Source of the DNA: Amaricoccus macauensis
GTDB taxonomy: Bacteria; Pseudomonadota; Alphaproteobacteria; Rhodobacterales; Rhodobacteraceae
Assembly: GCF_014201905.1 (NCBI RefSeq)
Contig: NZ_JACHFM010000004.1
Span: 310,001 to 374,000, forward strand
DNA length: 64,000 nt
Reading direction: 5' to 3'
The position numbers were made by a program, and so were the translations under genes. Numbering within the stretch: the first letter of the stretch is position 1; every line of letters starts with the position of its first letter. The notes below the pieces were generated by a model. It was not told the origin of the DNA, searched no databases, and was given only the letters and a program-made list of their open reading frames with translations. This document shows positions 1 to 7,218 of the stretch, piece by piece.

Positions 1-586
1 GGCGGTCGCGGTCGCAGCGCCGGGCAAGCTCGTCGTTTCGGTGATGGCGGGCGTGACGCTTGCCGACATCGCCGGGCGCGTCGGGACCGACCGCGTGGTT
101 CGCGCGATGCCGAACGCGGCGGCCGATGTGGGGCGCTCGTACACGCCGTGGACGGCCACGGCCGGCGTGACGGACGACGATCGCGTGACCGTCGCGCGGC
201 TCGTCGGGAGCATCGGCAGTGGCGACGAGGTCGCGGGGGAGGCGGTGATCGACTATATGACCGGGCTTTCCGGCACCGGGCCCGCCTACCCTGCCCTGCT
301 CGCTGCCGCGCTGATACGCGACGCCGTCACCCACGGCGTTTCCCCGGAGGTTGCCCGGCGGTCGGTGGTGGCGATGCTGGTGGGCACCGGGCGGCTGCTG
401 GAGAAGACTGACGAGGACCCGGAGGAGACTGTCGCGGAGTTCGTGGAGTATCGCGGGGTCACTGCGGCCGGGATCGAGGCGATGCGGGCGGCGGGGTTCG
501 ATACGGCGGTCTCGAAGGGACTTGCCGCTGCACTCGGGAAATCGCTCGCCCTTGGCACCGCGAAGGGGCCTTCCGATGCGGCGTGA
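1..586 (+). CDS. proC: Pyrroline-5-carboxylate reductase family protein, C-terminal part
   Basis: The frame is open from base 2, so the N-terminal NADPH-binding half lies outside the window. The visible part contains the ProC hallmarks: an APGKLVVS-type strand, a RAMPNAAADVG stretch matching the conserved MPN-P-V-G motif, and the dimer-domain segment GLSGTGPAY. ProC reduces 1-pyrroline-5-carboxylate to L-proline in the cytosol. One oddity is the C-terminal signature: the usual SPGGTT before the last helices reads EYRGVTAAG here, so only one of the paired residues is kept. This may be a divergent paralogue rather than the housekeeping enzyme. Its last 11 bases overlap the next gene, so the two are probably cotranscribed. 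The family call is firm; the exact substrate is less so. Confidence 0.8.
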   Translation, partial: AVAVAAPGKLVVSVMAGVTLADIAGRVGTDRVVRAMPNAAADVGRSYTPWTATAGVTDDDRVTVARLVGSIGSGDEVAGEAVIDYMTGLSGTGPAYPALLAAALIRDAVTHGVSPEVARRSVVAMLVGTGRLLEKTDEDPEETVAEFVEYRGVTAAGIEAMRAAGFDTAVSKGLAAALGKSLALGTAKGPSDAA

Positions 587-1175
587 CCCTGCGCTCCAGA
601 GCTTCGTCGATGCCCTGCTGGCCGCATATGCCGAGGTCATCCCCGGAGCGGAGGCGGCGGATTCGCTCGAACGGATCACTGCGGCGCTTGCCTCGCCGGG
701 GACGCGGCGGGAGCGGGCGGGCGGCCGGCTGCCGGTCTGTGCCCACCTCGATGCCGCGCTTGGCGTCGAGCCGGGGCGGCCGTCGCTCCGGCGGCTGGTC
801 GAGGCGTTCCGGGGGATCGAACCTGATCTCGAATGGGTCCGGCGGGCGAGCCATGACGAGACCGCGAGCGAGAACTTCGCGGACGGGCACGCCAACGCGA
901 TGATCCTTGGGCCGGCCGGTCTGGAGAACCGCCGGGACATCTGGATCGGGGTGTCGCTGCTGGCGCCGCATGTCCGCTACACCGACCACTCCCACGCGCC
1001 GGAGGAGACGTATCTGGTGCTCTCGCCGGGGGAGTTCCGGCAGGGCGGCGGGGACTGGTTCGAGCCGGGCGTCGGGGGATCGTTCCACAATACGCCCCAC
1101 ATCGTCCACGCCATGCGCTCGGGCGAGGCGCCGCTTTTCGCGTTCTGGTCGCTCTGGGTGGACCCGGCCGCCTGA
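576..1175 (+). CDS. dddQ: DddQ-like cupin, DMSP lyase family
   Basis: This 199-residue cupin resembles DddQ, which cleaves dimethylsulfoniopropionate to dimethyl sulfide and acrylate. The metal and catalytic set is visible as Y135-x2-H138-x-H140-x3-E144-x-Y146, followed by a distal His cluster (H171, H175, H178) before an AFWSLW strand. The spacing of Tyr, His, Glu and Tyr is the same as in characterised DddQ. The length also fits the roughly 200 residues of that family. The ATG at 576 is preferred because it follows a GAAGGGG ribosome-binding site and overlaps the end of proC. Not every member of this Pfam family has proven DMSP lyase activity, so the substrate is inferred. The neighbourhood of betaine-degrading genes fits an osmolyte-catabolism role. 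Confidence 0.68.
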   Translation: MRRDPALQSFVDALLAAYAEVIPGAEAADSLERITAALASPGTRRERAGGRLPVCAHLDAALGVEPGRPSLRRLVEAFRGIEPDLEWVRRASHDETASENFADGHANAMILGPAGLENRRDIWIGVSLLAPHVRYTDHSHAPEETYLVLSPGEFRQGGGDWFEPGVGGSFHNTPHIVHAMRSGEAPLFAFWSLWVDPAA

Positions 1176-1224
1176 GCCTGCGCCAGACGGTCCTCCTGCA
1201 ACGTGCATACGATGGATATGATAT

Positions 1225-1243
1225 TGATTTGTATCACAAATCA
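1225..1243. promoter_or_regulatory. Perfect 8-bp inverted repeat, candidate operator
   Basis: TGATTTGT-ATC-ACAAATCA is a perfect AT-rich palindrome in otherwise very GC-rich DNA. It lies between the convergent ends of the DddQ-like gene and the Rieske gene. It has no T-run and low GC, so it looks more like a protein-binding site (GntR- or CRP-like geometry) than a terminator. What it would control is not clear, because both flanking genes end here. Confidence 0.4.
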
Positions 1244-1391
1244 TCCACGCACCAACCAGAGCACAACCCTGGTCAACGGGGCCGGCAGCGGGCGAGGATG
1301 GAGCCCGCCCCCCGATGTCGTCGGCCGAGCTGCCGGACCCGGCAGATGCCTGCCGTCGCCAGGGCGAAGACGGCACTCACCGGCGGCGGCG

Positions 1392-2630
1392 TCACTCCGC
1401 CGCGATGAGCGTGCGGTCGGCGAGCGAGGCGCCGAGCGTGTCGAGGTACCAGTCGACGAACTGGATGACGCCGCTCTCCTGCGCCGCCGAGTACGGGCCT
1501 GGGCGGTAGCCGGGCGAGAGGATACCCTGCTGGTTGTTCTCGACCACCACGCGGTCCTCGTCGTTGGTGTTGACCCAGACTTCCGTCAGGCGCTTCAGGT
1601 CGTAGTCGACGCCTTCGACCGCGTCCTTGTGCACGAGCCACCTGGTCTCGACCTCGGTCTCGGTCGCGCTGACCGGGGTCACGCGGAAGGTGATCGCGTG
1701 ATCGCCGAGAAAGTGACACCACGTGCTCGGATAGTTGAAGCAGAGGAGCGCGCCGGCGTCCCGGAACGGGAAGGAGGAGTTCGGCTTCGCGACGGCCGCC
1801 TTGCCGTCCATGGTGTAGCTCTCGGCGGTCCCGAGCAACGGCATCCGCACGAAGCGCCAGCGCCCCGCAGGGTCGATCCGGAACGCCGAGGGCGCGCCGA
1901 TCCGCTCGCAGCGGGCGACGTGCTGGTCGAGCACGTCCGAGAGCCCCGCGCCGCCGACGCCGCCCGAGAGCTTCGGATCCTCCGGGAAGGTCCGGGTGAG
2001 CGAGGGATGGTTGCCCGCGCAGTGATAGCACTCGCGGTTATTCTCCCAGACGAGCTTCCAGTTGCCCTTTTCGACGATGGTCGACCCGTAGGCGACCTTC
2101 GAGTTCGCCAGATCGTGCGGCGCGAGGTAGCGCGCCGCCTCGGACGCGAAGGCCTCGAAGTCGGGCGCGTTGTCGGCGAGGCAGATGTAGACGAGGCCCG
2201 CCACGTCGCGGCAGTGGACGGGATTGAGCCCGTGCTGCGAGGGATCGAAGTCCGCGCCCATGTCGCGCGCCCAGAGCAGGCGGCCGTCGAGCTCATAGGT
2301 CCACTGGTGGTAGGGACAAACGATCTTCGGGCTGGTGCCCTTGTGCTGGCGGCAGAGGGCCGAGCCACGGTGGCGACAGCTGTTGTGGAACGCCCTGATC
2401 TGGCCGTCGGCGCCGCGGACGATGATGATGGAATGGAGCCCGACCTTGTGCGTGACGTAGTTGCCGGCCTTCGGGATGTCGCAGGCCGGAACGGCAAAGA
2501 GCCAGCTCCTGTAGAATATGCGATCGAGGTCGGCCTGAAGGATATCCGGATCGGTGTAGAAGGCACGGGGCAGCGAGTGGCCGGGCTTGCGGCTGGCGAT
2601 GAGCGACTGGACGTCGATGTCCTGGAGCAC
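1392..2630 (-). CDS. Rieske oxygenase, proline betaine/quaternary amine demethylase type
   Basis: This is the alpha subunit of a Rieske non-heme iron oxygenase (412 aa). The [2Fe-2S] motif is C85-x-H87-x17-C105-x2-H108. The mononuclear iron site is E200-x2-H203-x4-H208, with Glu rather than Asp in the bridging position, as reported for carnitine oxygenase CntA. Family members that act on quaternary amines (GbcA on glycine betaine, Stc2 on proline betaine) remove one N-methyl group as formaldehyde. The StcD-type N-methylproline demethylase nearby argues for proline betaine or a hydroxyproline betaine as substrate. Translation starts at GTG 2630 behind a strong AAGGAGG site 7 nt upstream. No ferredoxin-reductase partner is encoded in the window, so the electron donor must come from elsewhere. 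Confidence 0.82.
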   Translation of the reverse strand: MLQDIDVQSLIASRKPGHSLPRAFYTDPDILQADLDRIFYRSWLFAVPACDIPKAGNYVTHKVGLHSIIIVRGADGQIRAFHNSCRHRGSALCRQHKGTSPKIVCPYHQWTYELDGRLLWARDMGADFDPSQHGLNPVHCRDVAGLVYICLADNAPDFEAFASEAARYLAPHDLANSKVAYGSTIVEKGNWKLVWENNRECYHCAGNHPSLTRTFPEDPKLSGGVGGAGLSDVLDQHVARCERIGAPSAFRIDPAGRWRFVRMPLLGTAESYTMDGKAAVAKPNSSFPFRDAGALLCFNYPSTWCHFLGDHAITFRVTPVSATETEVETRWLVHKDAVEGVDYDLKRLTEVWVNTNDEDRVVVENNQQGILSPGYRPGPYSAAQESGVIQFVDWYLDTLGASLADRTLIAAE

Positions 2631-2763
2631 GGTGCTTCCTCCTTCGTTTCAGCGGCGCCCGCGGTCGGCGCTGCCCGACTCTTTGCGCTTTCCGGTATAG
2701 CAGGCCGCACACGCCGGCCGGCGGGCGAAAAAATCGCCGGCGGATGGCCGGAAACTCAACGGG

Positions 2764-3669
2764 TCAGATATCTTCCGCCGCCGCGCCGAGGAGCCAGTCG
2801 CGCAGTGTCGCGACCGCGCCCGAGACCGGGGCGTGCGCCGACCAGCTCAGGTAGTAGGAGCCCGGCGCCGGCATCTCGAGATCGGTGAACCGGACGAGCC
2901 GGCCGTCGGCGACGAGGGGGCGCACGAGGCGATCCCAGCCGAGCGCCAGGCCCTGATCGTCCATGCAGGCCTGAAGCACCACGCCGAGGGTGCTGAAGCG
3001 GCGTCCGGGCAACGCGCCGTGCGGGATCGCCGCCCGCCGCAGAACCTCGTCCCATCCGGTCCACTCGGTGTCGGCCCAGTCCACGTGCAGGAGTGGCAGC
3101 TCGGGGATGTCCGCGACCGTCGCACCGGCGTGCTCACGGGCGAAGCCCGGTCCCGCGACCAGATAGATCCGGTCGGTCATCAGGAGGACCGCGGTCTCGT
3201 CCGGCCATGCGCCGAGCCCGTAGCGGATGCGCAGGTCGACCTCGGCGCGGCGGAACTCGCGGGCGTCGTCGGAGATCAGGTGATCGACGGTGATCTCCGG
3301 GTAGCCGCGCCAGAAGACGCCGATCCGGGGCATCAGCCATTCCGAGGCGAAGGCGTGGGTGCAGGCGAGCGTCACCCGGCGAGTGCGGGTGCCGCTGCGG
3401 ATCACCTGCACCGCCTCGGCGGTGCGGCTGAACATCTGCGAGAGCACGGCATGGAGCGCCTCGGCGTCGGGGGAGAGGACGAGGCCGGTCGTGGTGCGGG
3501 TGAAGAGCGGGACGCCGAGGTCCTCCTCCAGCGCCTTGATCTGGCGGCTGACCGCGCCCGGGGTGACGTTCAGCTCGGCGGCCGCGCGGTGCATGCTGCG
3601 GTGCCGCGCCGACGCCTCGAAGGCGGCGAGCGAGGTGAGCGAGGGCAGGCGGTAGTGGCGGTAGACCAT
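2764..3669 (-). CDS. LysR-family transcriptional regulator (GcvA-like)
   Basis: The 301-residue protein has an N-terminal winged helix-turn-helix (about residues 10-69, with SMHRAAAELNVTPGAVSRQI as recognition region) and a C-terminal periplasmic-binding-like effector domain. The LPSLTSLAAFEASARH start is typical of the GcvA/AmpR-like LysR branch. It sits in the same orientation between the Rieske oxygenase and the solute-binding protein of the betaine cluster, about 100 bp from each. It probably controls uptake or demethylation genes in response to the substrate. No divergent partner is present, so its own target promoters are not obvious. Confidence 0.88.
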   Translation of the reverse strand: MVYRHYRLPSLTSLAAFEASARHRSMHRAAAELNVTPGAVSRQIKALEEDLGVPLFTRTTTGLVLSPDAEALHAVLSQMFSRTAEAVQVIRSGTRTRRVTLACTHAFASEWLMPRIGVFWRGYPEITVDHLISDDAREFRRAEVDLRIRYGLGAWPDETAVLLMTDRIYLVAGPGFAREHAGATVADIPELPLLHVDWADTEWTGWDEVLRRAAIPHGALPGRRFSTLGVVLQACMDDQGLALGWDRLVRPLVADGRLVRFTDLEMPAPGSYYLSWSAHAPVSGAVATLRDWLLGAAAEDI

Positions 3670-3769
3670 TGCGGTGCCTGCGGGAAGCAGTGCCCTGGGG
3701 AGGCGTGGCGTTGGGAGGTGGTGGCGGGGCCTTGCGGCTCCGCCACGCGTGTCGATCCCCGTGGGGGGG

Positions 3770-4906
3770 TTACTGTCCGAGCCAGCCCTGGAAGCGGCCG
3801 TCGAGTTCGTCGCGGTGATCGGCCCACCAGGTGTAGTTGAAGACGAACGCGGTCTTGGAGTTCTCCGGGGCGGTCGGAAGTTCCGGCCCCATCTCGATGC
3901 CGAGATCCACGTGCTTGCCGACGAGCGGCTGCGACGAGGCGCGCGACGGGCCGTAGGAGATGTACTTCGACTGATCGGCGAGGTGCTGGGTGTCGGTCGC
4001 GAAGCGCAGGAAGTGCTTCACCCGGTTCAGCCGCTCCTCGGGGAGATCGACCGGCACGACGAGGCCGTCGATGTCGAGCACCTCGTAGTCCCAGAGCATT
4101 GCCACCGGCTGGTGCTGTTCGGCGATGAGCGAGAAGAGCCGGCCATTGTAGGTCGATCCGATCACCACCTCGCCGTCGGCCAGCAGCTGCGGCGTCTCGG
4201 CGCCGGCCGACCACCAGACGGTCTGGTCCTTGATCGTGCCGAGCTTGGCGAGCGCCTTGTCCACACCCTCGTCGGTCTCGAGCGCGTCATAGACCTGGTC
4301 GGCGGGAACGCCGGAGCAGATGAGCGCCCATTCGAGGTTGCCGATCGGCCGCTTCTCGAGCGCCCGCTTGCCGGGGAAGGTCTCGAGATCGAAGATCGCG
4401 CAGATGTCCTCCGGCGTCTTGCCGTTCCACGCGGCGACGTCCGTACGGTAGCCGAAGGTGGTCGAATAGAGGTTGGTCGGGATGTGGCAGTCGGAGACGA
4501 TGTTCTTGCCGAGATCCTCGGATGCCGGGGTGCCATCCGGCGCCGGGGCCAGCCACTCGTCGAACGGCACCTCCTCGATCAGACCCTCGTCGCAGAGCCG
4601 GATGCCGTCGGCCGCCAGCAGGTCGATGACGTCCCAGGTGACGTTGCCCGCCTCGTTCATCGCGCGAAGCTTCGCGACGCCCTCGCTCGCGCTCTCGTCC
4701 CAGACGACCTTCACGCCCGTCGCGTCGATGTAGGGCTTCACGTAGGCGTTCTGCTGCATCGCCTGATAGGCGCCGCCCCACGAGACGAGCGTCATGGTGT
4801 CGGAGCAGTTCTCGCAGGGCGGCACTTCGGCTGCGTCCTGCGCGAGGAGCGCCGCCGCCGGCATGGTCGCGAGAGCGGTGGCGCCGAGAAGTTGGATGAG
4901 CTTCAT
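3770..4906 (-). CDS. ABC transporter periplasmic solute-binding protein, PotD-like
   Basis: This 378-residue family-1 extracellular solute-binding protein has a cleavable signal peptide (residues 1-22, ending around ALLAQD). The mature part opens with the strand TMTLVSWGGAYQ, as in spermidine/putrescine- and betaine-type receptors. A GGGGGAA ribosome-binding site precedes the ATG at 4906. The matching permease and ATPase genes are not next to it, and none of the other ABC genes in the window is of the PotABC type. It therefore either works with a transporter encoded elsewhere or was separated from its partners. Given the neighbours it may bind proline betaine, a hydroxyproline derivative or a related cation, but the ligand cannot be read from the sequence. 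Confidence 0.82.
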   Translation of the reverse strand: MKLIQLLGATALATMPAAALLAQDAAEVPPCENCSDTMTLVSWGGAYQAMQQNAYVKPYIDATGVKVVWDESASEGVAKLRAMNEAGNVTWDVIDLLAADGIRLCDEGLIEEVPFDEWLAPAPDGTPASEDLGKNIVSDCHIPTNLYSTTFGYRTDVAAWNGKTPEDICAIFDLETFPGKRALEKRPIGNLEWALICSGVPADQVYDALETDEGVDKALAKLGTIKDQTVWWSAGAETPQLLADGEVVIGSTYNGRLFSLIAEQHQPVAMLWDYEVLDIDGLVVPVDLPEERLNRVKHFLRFATDTQHLADQSKYISYGPSRASSQPLVGKHVDLGIEMGPELPTAPENSKTAFVFNYTWWADHRDELDGRFQGWLGQ

Positions 4907-5248
4907 TCTTGTTCCCCCTGAATGCCCGGGTTTGTCGCGGTCCGGCTTCGGGCAGGTCCGGTCCGCCGTTTTCCACCGGCGTGGGCCGGCGGCGGATTTG
5001 TCTTGAAGGTCAGTTCACCAGGTCGTTCCTCTTGTCCCGCGCCGCCCCGCCACGCCTTGTGCCGGAGGCCAGCGCTGCCCGCACGCCGGCCAGCGATCGG
5101 CAGCGCCTGCGGCGCGGCGAAACTACGGTAGATACGCATGAGATCGCTCTCGGCTCCGACAGGAGTCTCTGCCGGCGAGGCGTGAGGCGGTGGCGTTCGT
5201 CGCACGGGGGCCGCTGCGGTCGCGAGGCGGCGAAGACGCGGGAGGTGC
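4907..5248. other. Intergenic stretch without a recognisable gene
   Basis: This 342-bp gap separates the DapA-family gene from the solute-binding-protein gene on the minus strand. Open frames here have no recognisable homology and look like GC-driven chance frames. An imperfect hairpin (TCCGCCG paired with CGGCGGA) lies near 4964-4997, but no T-run or convincing promoter was found. The minus-strand promoter of the solute-binding protein is expected here. Confidence 0.4.
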
Positions 5249-6148
5249 TCACGCCGGAACGGCTTCCCGCTCGCGGGCGACGAGATCGCCGAGGGCGGCG
5301 CGGAGAAGATCGAGCTTGCCGGCGTCGAGCGCGCGCAGCGGACGGCGCGGCACGCCGGAGCCGTAGCCGGTGATGTCGGCGGCGGCATAGACCGACGCCA
5401 CGTAGTCCCCCTGCCAGATCAGGTTCATCGCGGGCTCCAGCAGCCGCCAGATCGCGCGCGCCTCGTCCCAGCGGTGATCGCGGGCAGCCTGTACAAGTTC
5501 TACGCAGGTGCGCGGCGCGAAGTTCGCCCCGCCCCAGATCACGCCGGCGGCGCCGGCGAGGAGAGCGTAGGGCATCAGCGGATCGGCACCGTTCATCACC
5601 GGCAGGCCGGTGCGGATCAGATCGGCCTGCTGTGCGAGATCGCCGCTCGAGTCCTTGACGGTGCAGAAGTTCGGGATCGCACAAAGTTCGCGCAGGAGGC
5701 CGGGCGAAATGCCGACGCCCACCGCCTGCGGCACGTTGTAGCCGATGACCGGCAGCCCGCCCCCGGCGACGGCGGTGTAGAATGCGAGGATGCCCTCGTC
5801 GTCGGTCGGCCCCTCGAAGAACGGCGGCAGCACCATGACGCCGTCGGCGCCGCAGTCGGCCGCATGCCGGGTGCGGGCGAGCACGTCCTCGACGAGCAGC
5901 GCCGAGGTCTGCACGATGAGCCGGACGCGGCCGGAGATCACCCGCGCGCCGCGCGCGACGAGCGCGTCGGATTCCTCGCGGGAGAGGTAGACGTGCATCC
6001 CCGTGCCGGAACTCAGGACGATGCCGTCGACGCCCGCGGCAATGTAGCGGTCGAGATGCGCGTCGAGCTGGTTGAGATCGACCCGACCGCTGGCGTCGAA
6101 GGGCGTGGTGACGGCGAGGTTGAGGCCCGGAAACGGAAACTTGGTCAT
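5249..6148 (-). CDS. DapA/N-acetylneuraminate lyase superfamily protein
   Basis: This 299-residue class I Schiff-base TIM barrel retains the catalytic Lys165 (TVKDSSGD) and Tyr137 (GYNVP). The substrate-entry motif that is normally GTTGE reads SGTGM (47-51), so the first proton-relay Thr and the Glu are replaced. This makes true dihydrodipicolinate synthase activity unlikely. In hydroxyproline clusters, members of this superfamily deaminate 1-pyrroline-4-hydroxy-2-carboxylate to 2,5-dioxopentanoate, which would fit the context. Other 2-keto-acid aldolase or dehydratase functions remain possible. The ATG at 6148 lies 42 bp behind the proline-racemase-family gene, in one operon with it and the StcD-like gene. 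Confidence 0.75.
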   Translation of the reverse strand: MTKFPFPGLNLAVTTPFDASGRVDLNQLDAHLDRYIAAGVDGIVLSSGTGMHVYLSREESDALVARGARVISGRVRLIVQTSALLVEDVLARTRHAADCGADGVMVLPPFFEGPTDDEGILAFYTAVAGGGLPVIGYNVPQAVGVGISPGLLRELCAIPNFCTVKDSSGDLAQQADLIRTGLPVMNGADPLMPYALLAGAAGVIWGGANFAPRTCVELVQAARDHRWDEARAIWRLLEPAMNLIWQGDYVASVYAAADITGYGSGVPRRPLRALDAGKLDLLRAALGDLVAREREAVPA

Positions 6149-6189
6149 CGTCGCAGGGTGTCCTTCGGATATTCGGAAGGGAGACGAGA

Positions 6190-7218
6190 TCAGCGGGCGC
6201 CCCAGGTGTCCGAGAGGCGATAGCCACCCGGCCAGGGGTCGGAGGGGTCGAGCATGTGCTGGTGGATGCCGGTGATCCAGCCGCGCCCGGAGATCTCGGG
6301 CAGGATCGCCGGCTGGCCGCCGACGGTGGTCTGACCGACGATGCGCCCCGTGAAGGTCGAGCCGATGAGCGAGACGGCGGTCAGCCGGTCGTCCTCGCCC
6401 ATCTCGCCCCGCGCGTGCAGGACGGCCATGCGCGCGGAAAGGGCGGTGCCGGTCGGCGAGCGATCGACCTTCCCCGGCCGGATCGCCACCGCCGCCTTCG
6501 CCCGAAGGCCGTCCGCATCGCGGGTGAGCGCCCCGGCGAAGAGGCAGAACGAGATGTGCCGCCAGACAGGGTTGTCCGGGTGGTGAAAGCCGAGCGCCTC
6601 GTTGGCCGCCGCGGTGATCCTGACACCGAGCGACGCGATGTCGTGCGCCTCGTCCGGGGTGAGGGAGAGGCCGAGGGCGGCGGGATCGACGAAGACGAAG
6701 CTGTCGCCGCCATAAGCGGTATCGACGGTCAGCGTCCCCAGCCCTTCCACTTCCAGCGGGACGCCGAGGCGCGCGGCAAAGCTCGGCAGGTTGCGTACGA
6801 AGATCCGCTCGGCCTTGCCGTCCCGGCACTCGGCGCGGACGTGAACGAGACCGCCGGGCGCTTCGAGCACGAGTTCCGTCACGGGCTCCTGCATCGGGAC
6901 GAGGCCGCCGTCGAGCAGCACCGTCGCGACGCAGATCGAGTTGGAGCCGGACATCGGCGGGGTATCCTCGGGCTCCATGATGATGAAGGCCGCGTCCGCG
7001 CGCGGATCCTTTGGTGGCACCAGCAGGTTCACGTGGCAAAAGACCCCGCCGCGCGGCTCGTTCAGGACGAAGTTGCGCAAGGACTGGTCCTCGGCGATCC
7101 AGCGGCTCTGCGCCCAGACCGTGTCGCCGGGCGGCGGCAGGACGCCGCCGACGATGACGTCGCCGACCTCGCCCTCCGCGTGGGCCGAGATCACGTGGAT
7201 GGTGCGGGACGAGCGCAT
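6190..7218 (-). CDS. Proline racemase family enzyme, probable trans-3-hydroxy-L-proline dehydratase
   Basis: The protein (342 aa) is a full-length member of the proline racemase superfamily. Proline racemases and 4-hydroxyproline epimerases use two cysteines. Here the first site reads PPMSGSNSI with Ser90, and the second reads [11 protein letters not shown] with Thr256. A Thr at the second site is the signature of trans-3-hydroxy-L-proline dehydratases, which yield 1-pyrroline-2-carboxylate. The pyrroline-2-carboxylate reductase-like gene at 10024 could reduce that product to proline, which supports the call. Characterised dehydratases that I recall keep Cys at the first site, so the Ser/Thr pair is unusual. 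The start codon overlaps the stop of the StcD-like gene (TGATG), so the two are translationally coupled. Confidence 0.78.
   Translation of the reverse strand: MRSSRTIHVISAHAEGEVGDVIVGGVLPPPGDTVWAQSRWIAEDQSLRNFVLNEPRGGVFCHVNLLVPPKDPRADAAFIIMEPEDTPPMSGSNSICVATVLLDGGLVPMQEPVTELVLEAPGGLVHVRAECRDGKAERIFVRNLPSFAARLGVPLEVEGLGTLTVDTAYGGDSFVFVDPAALGLSLTPDEAHDIASLGVRITAAANEALGFHHPDNPVWRHISFCLFAGALTRDADGLRAKAAVAIRPGKVDRSPTGTALSARMAVLHARGEMGEDDRLTAVSLIGSTFTGRIVGQTTVGGQPAILPEISGRGWITGIHQHMLDPSDPWPGGYRLSDTWGAR

Noticed and set aside
4903-5388. Open frame spanning the gap between the DapA-family and solute-binding-protein genes
   Set aside because: It overlaps the end of the DapA-family gene, is Pro/Ala/Arg-rich and lacks any motif or ribosome-binding site.
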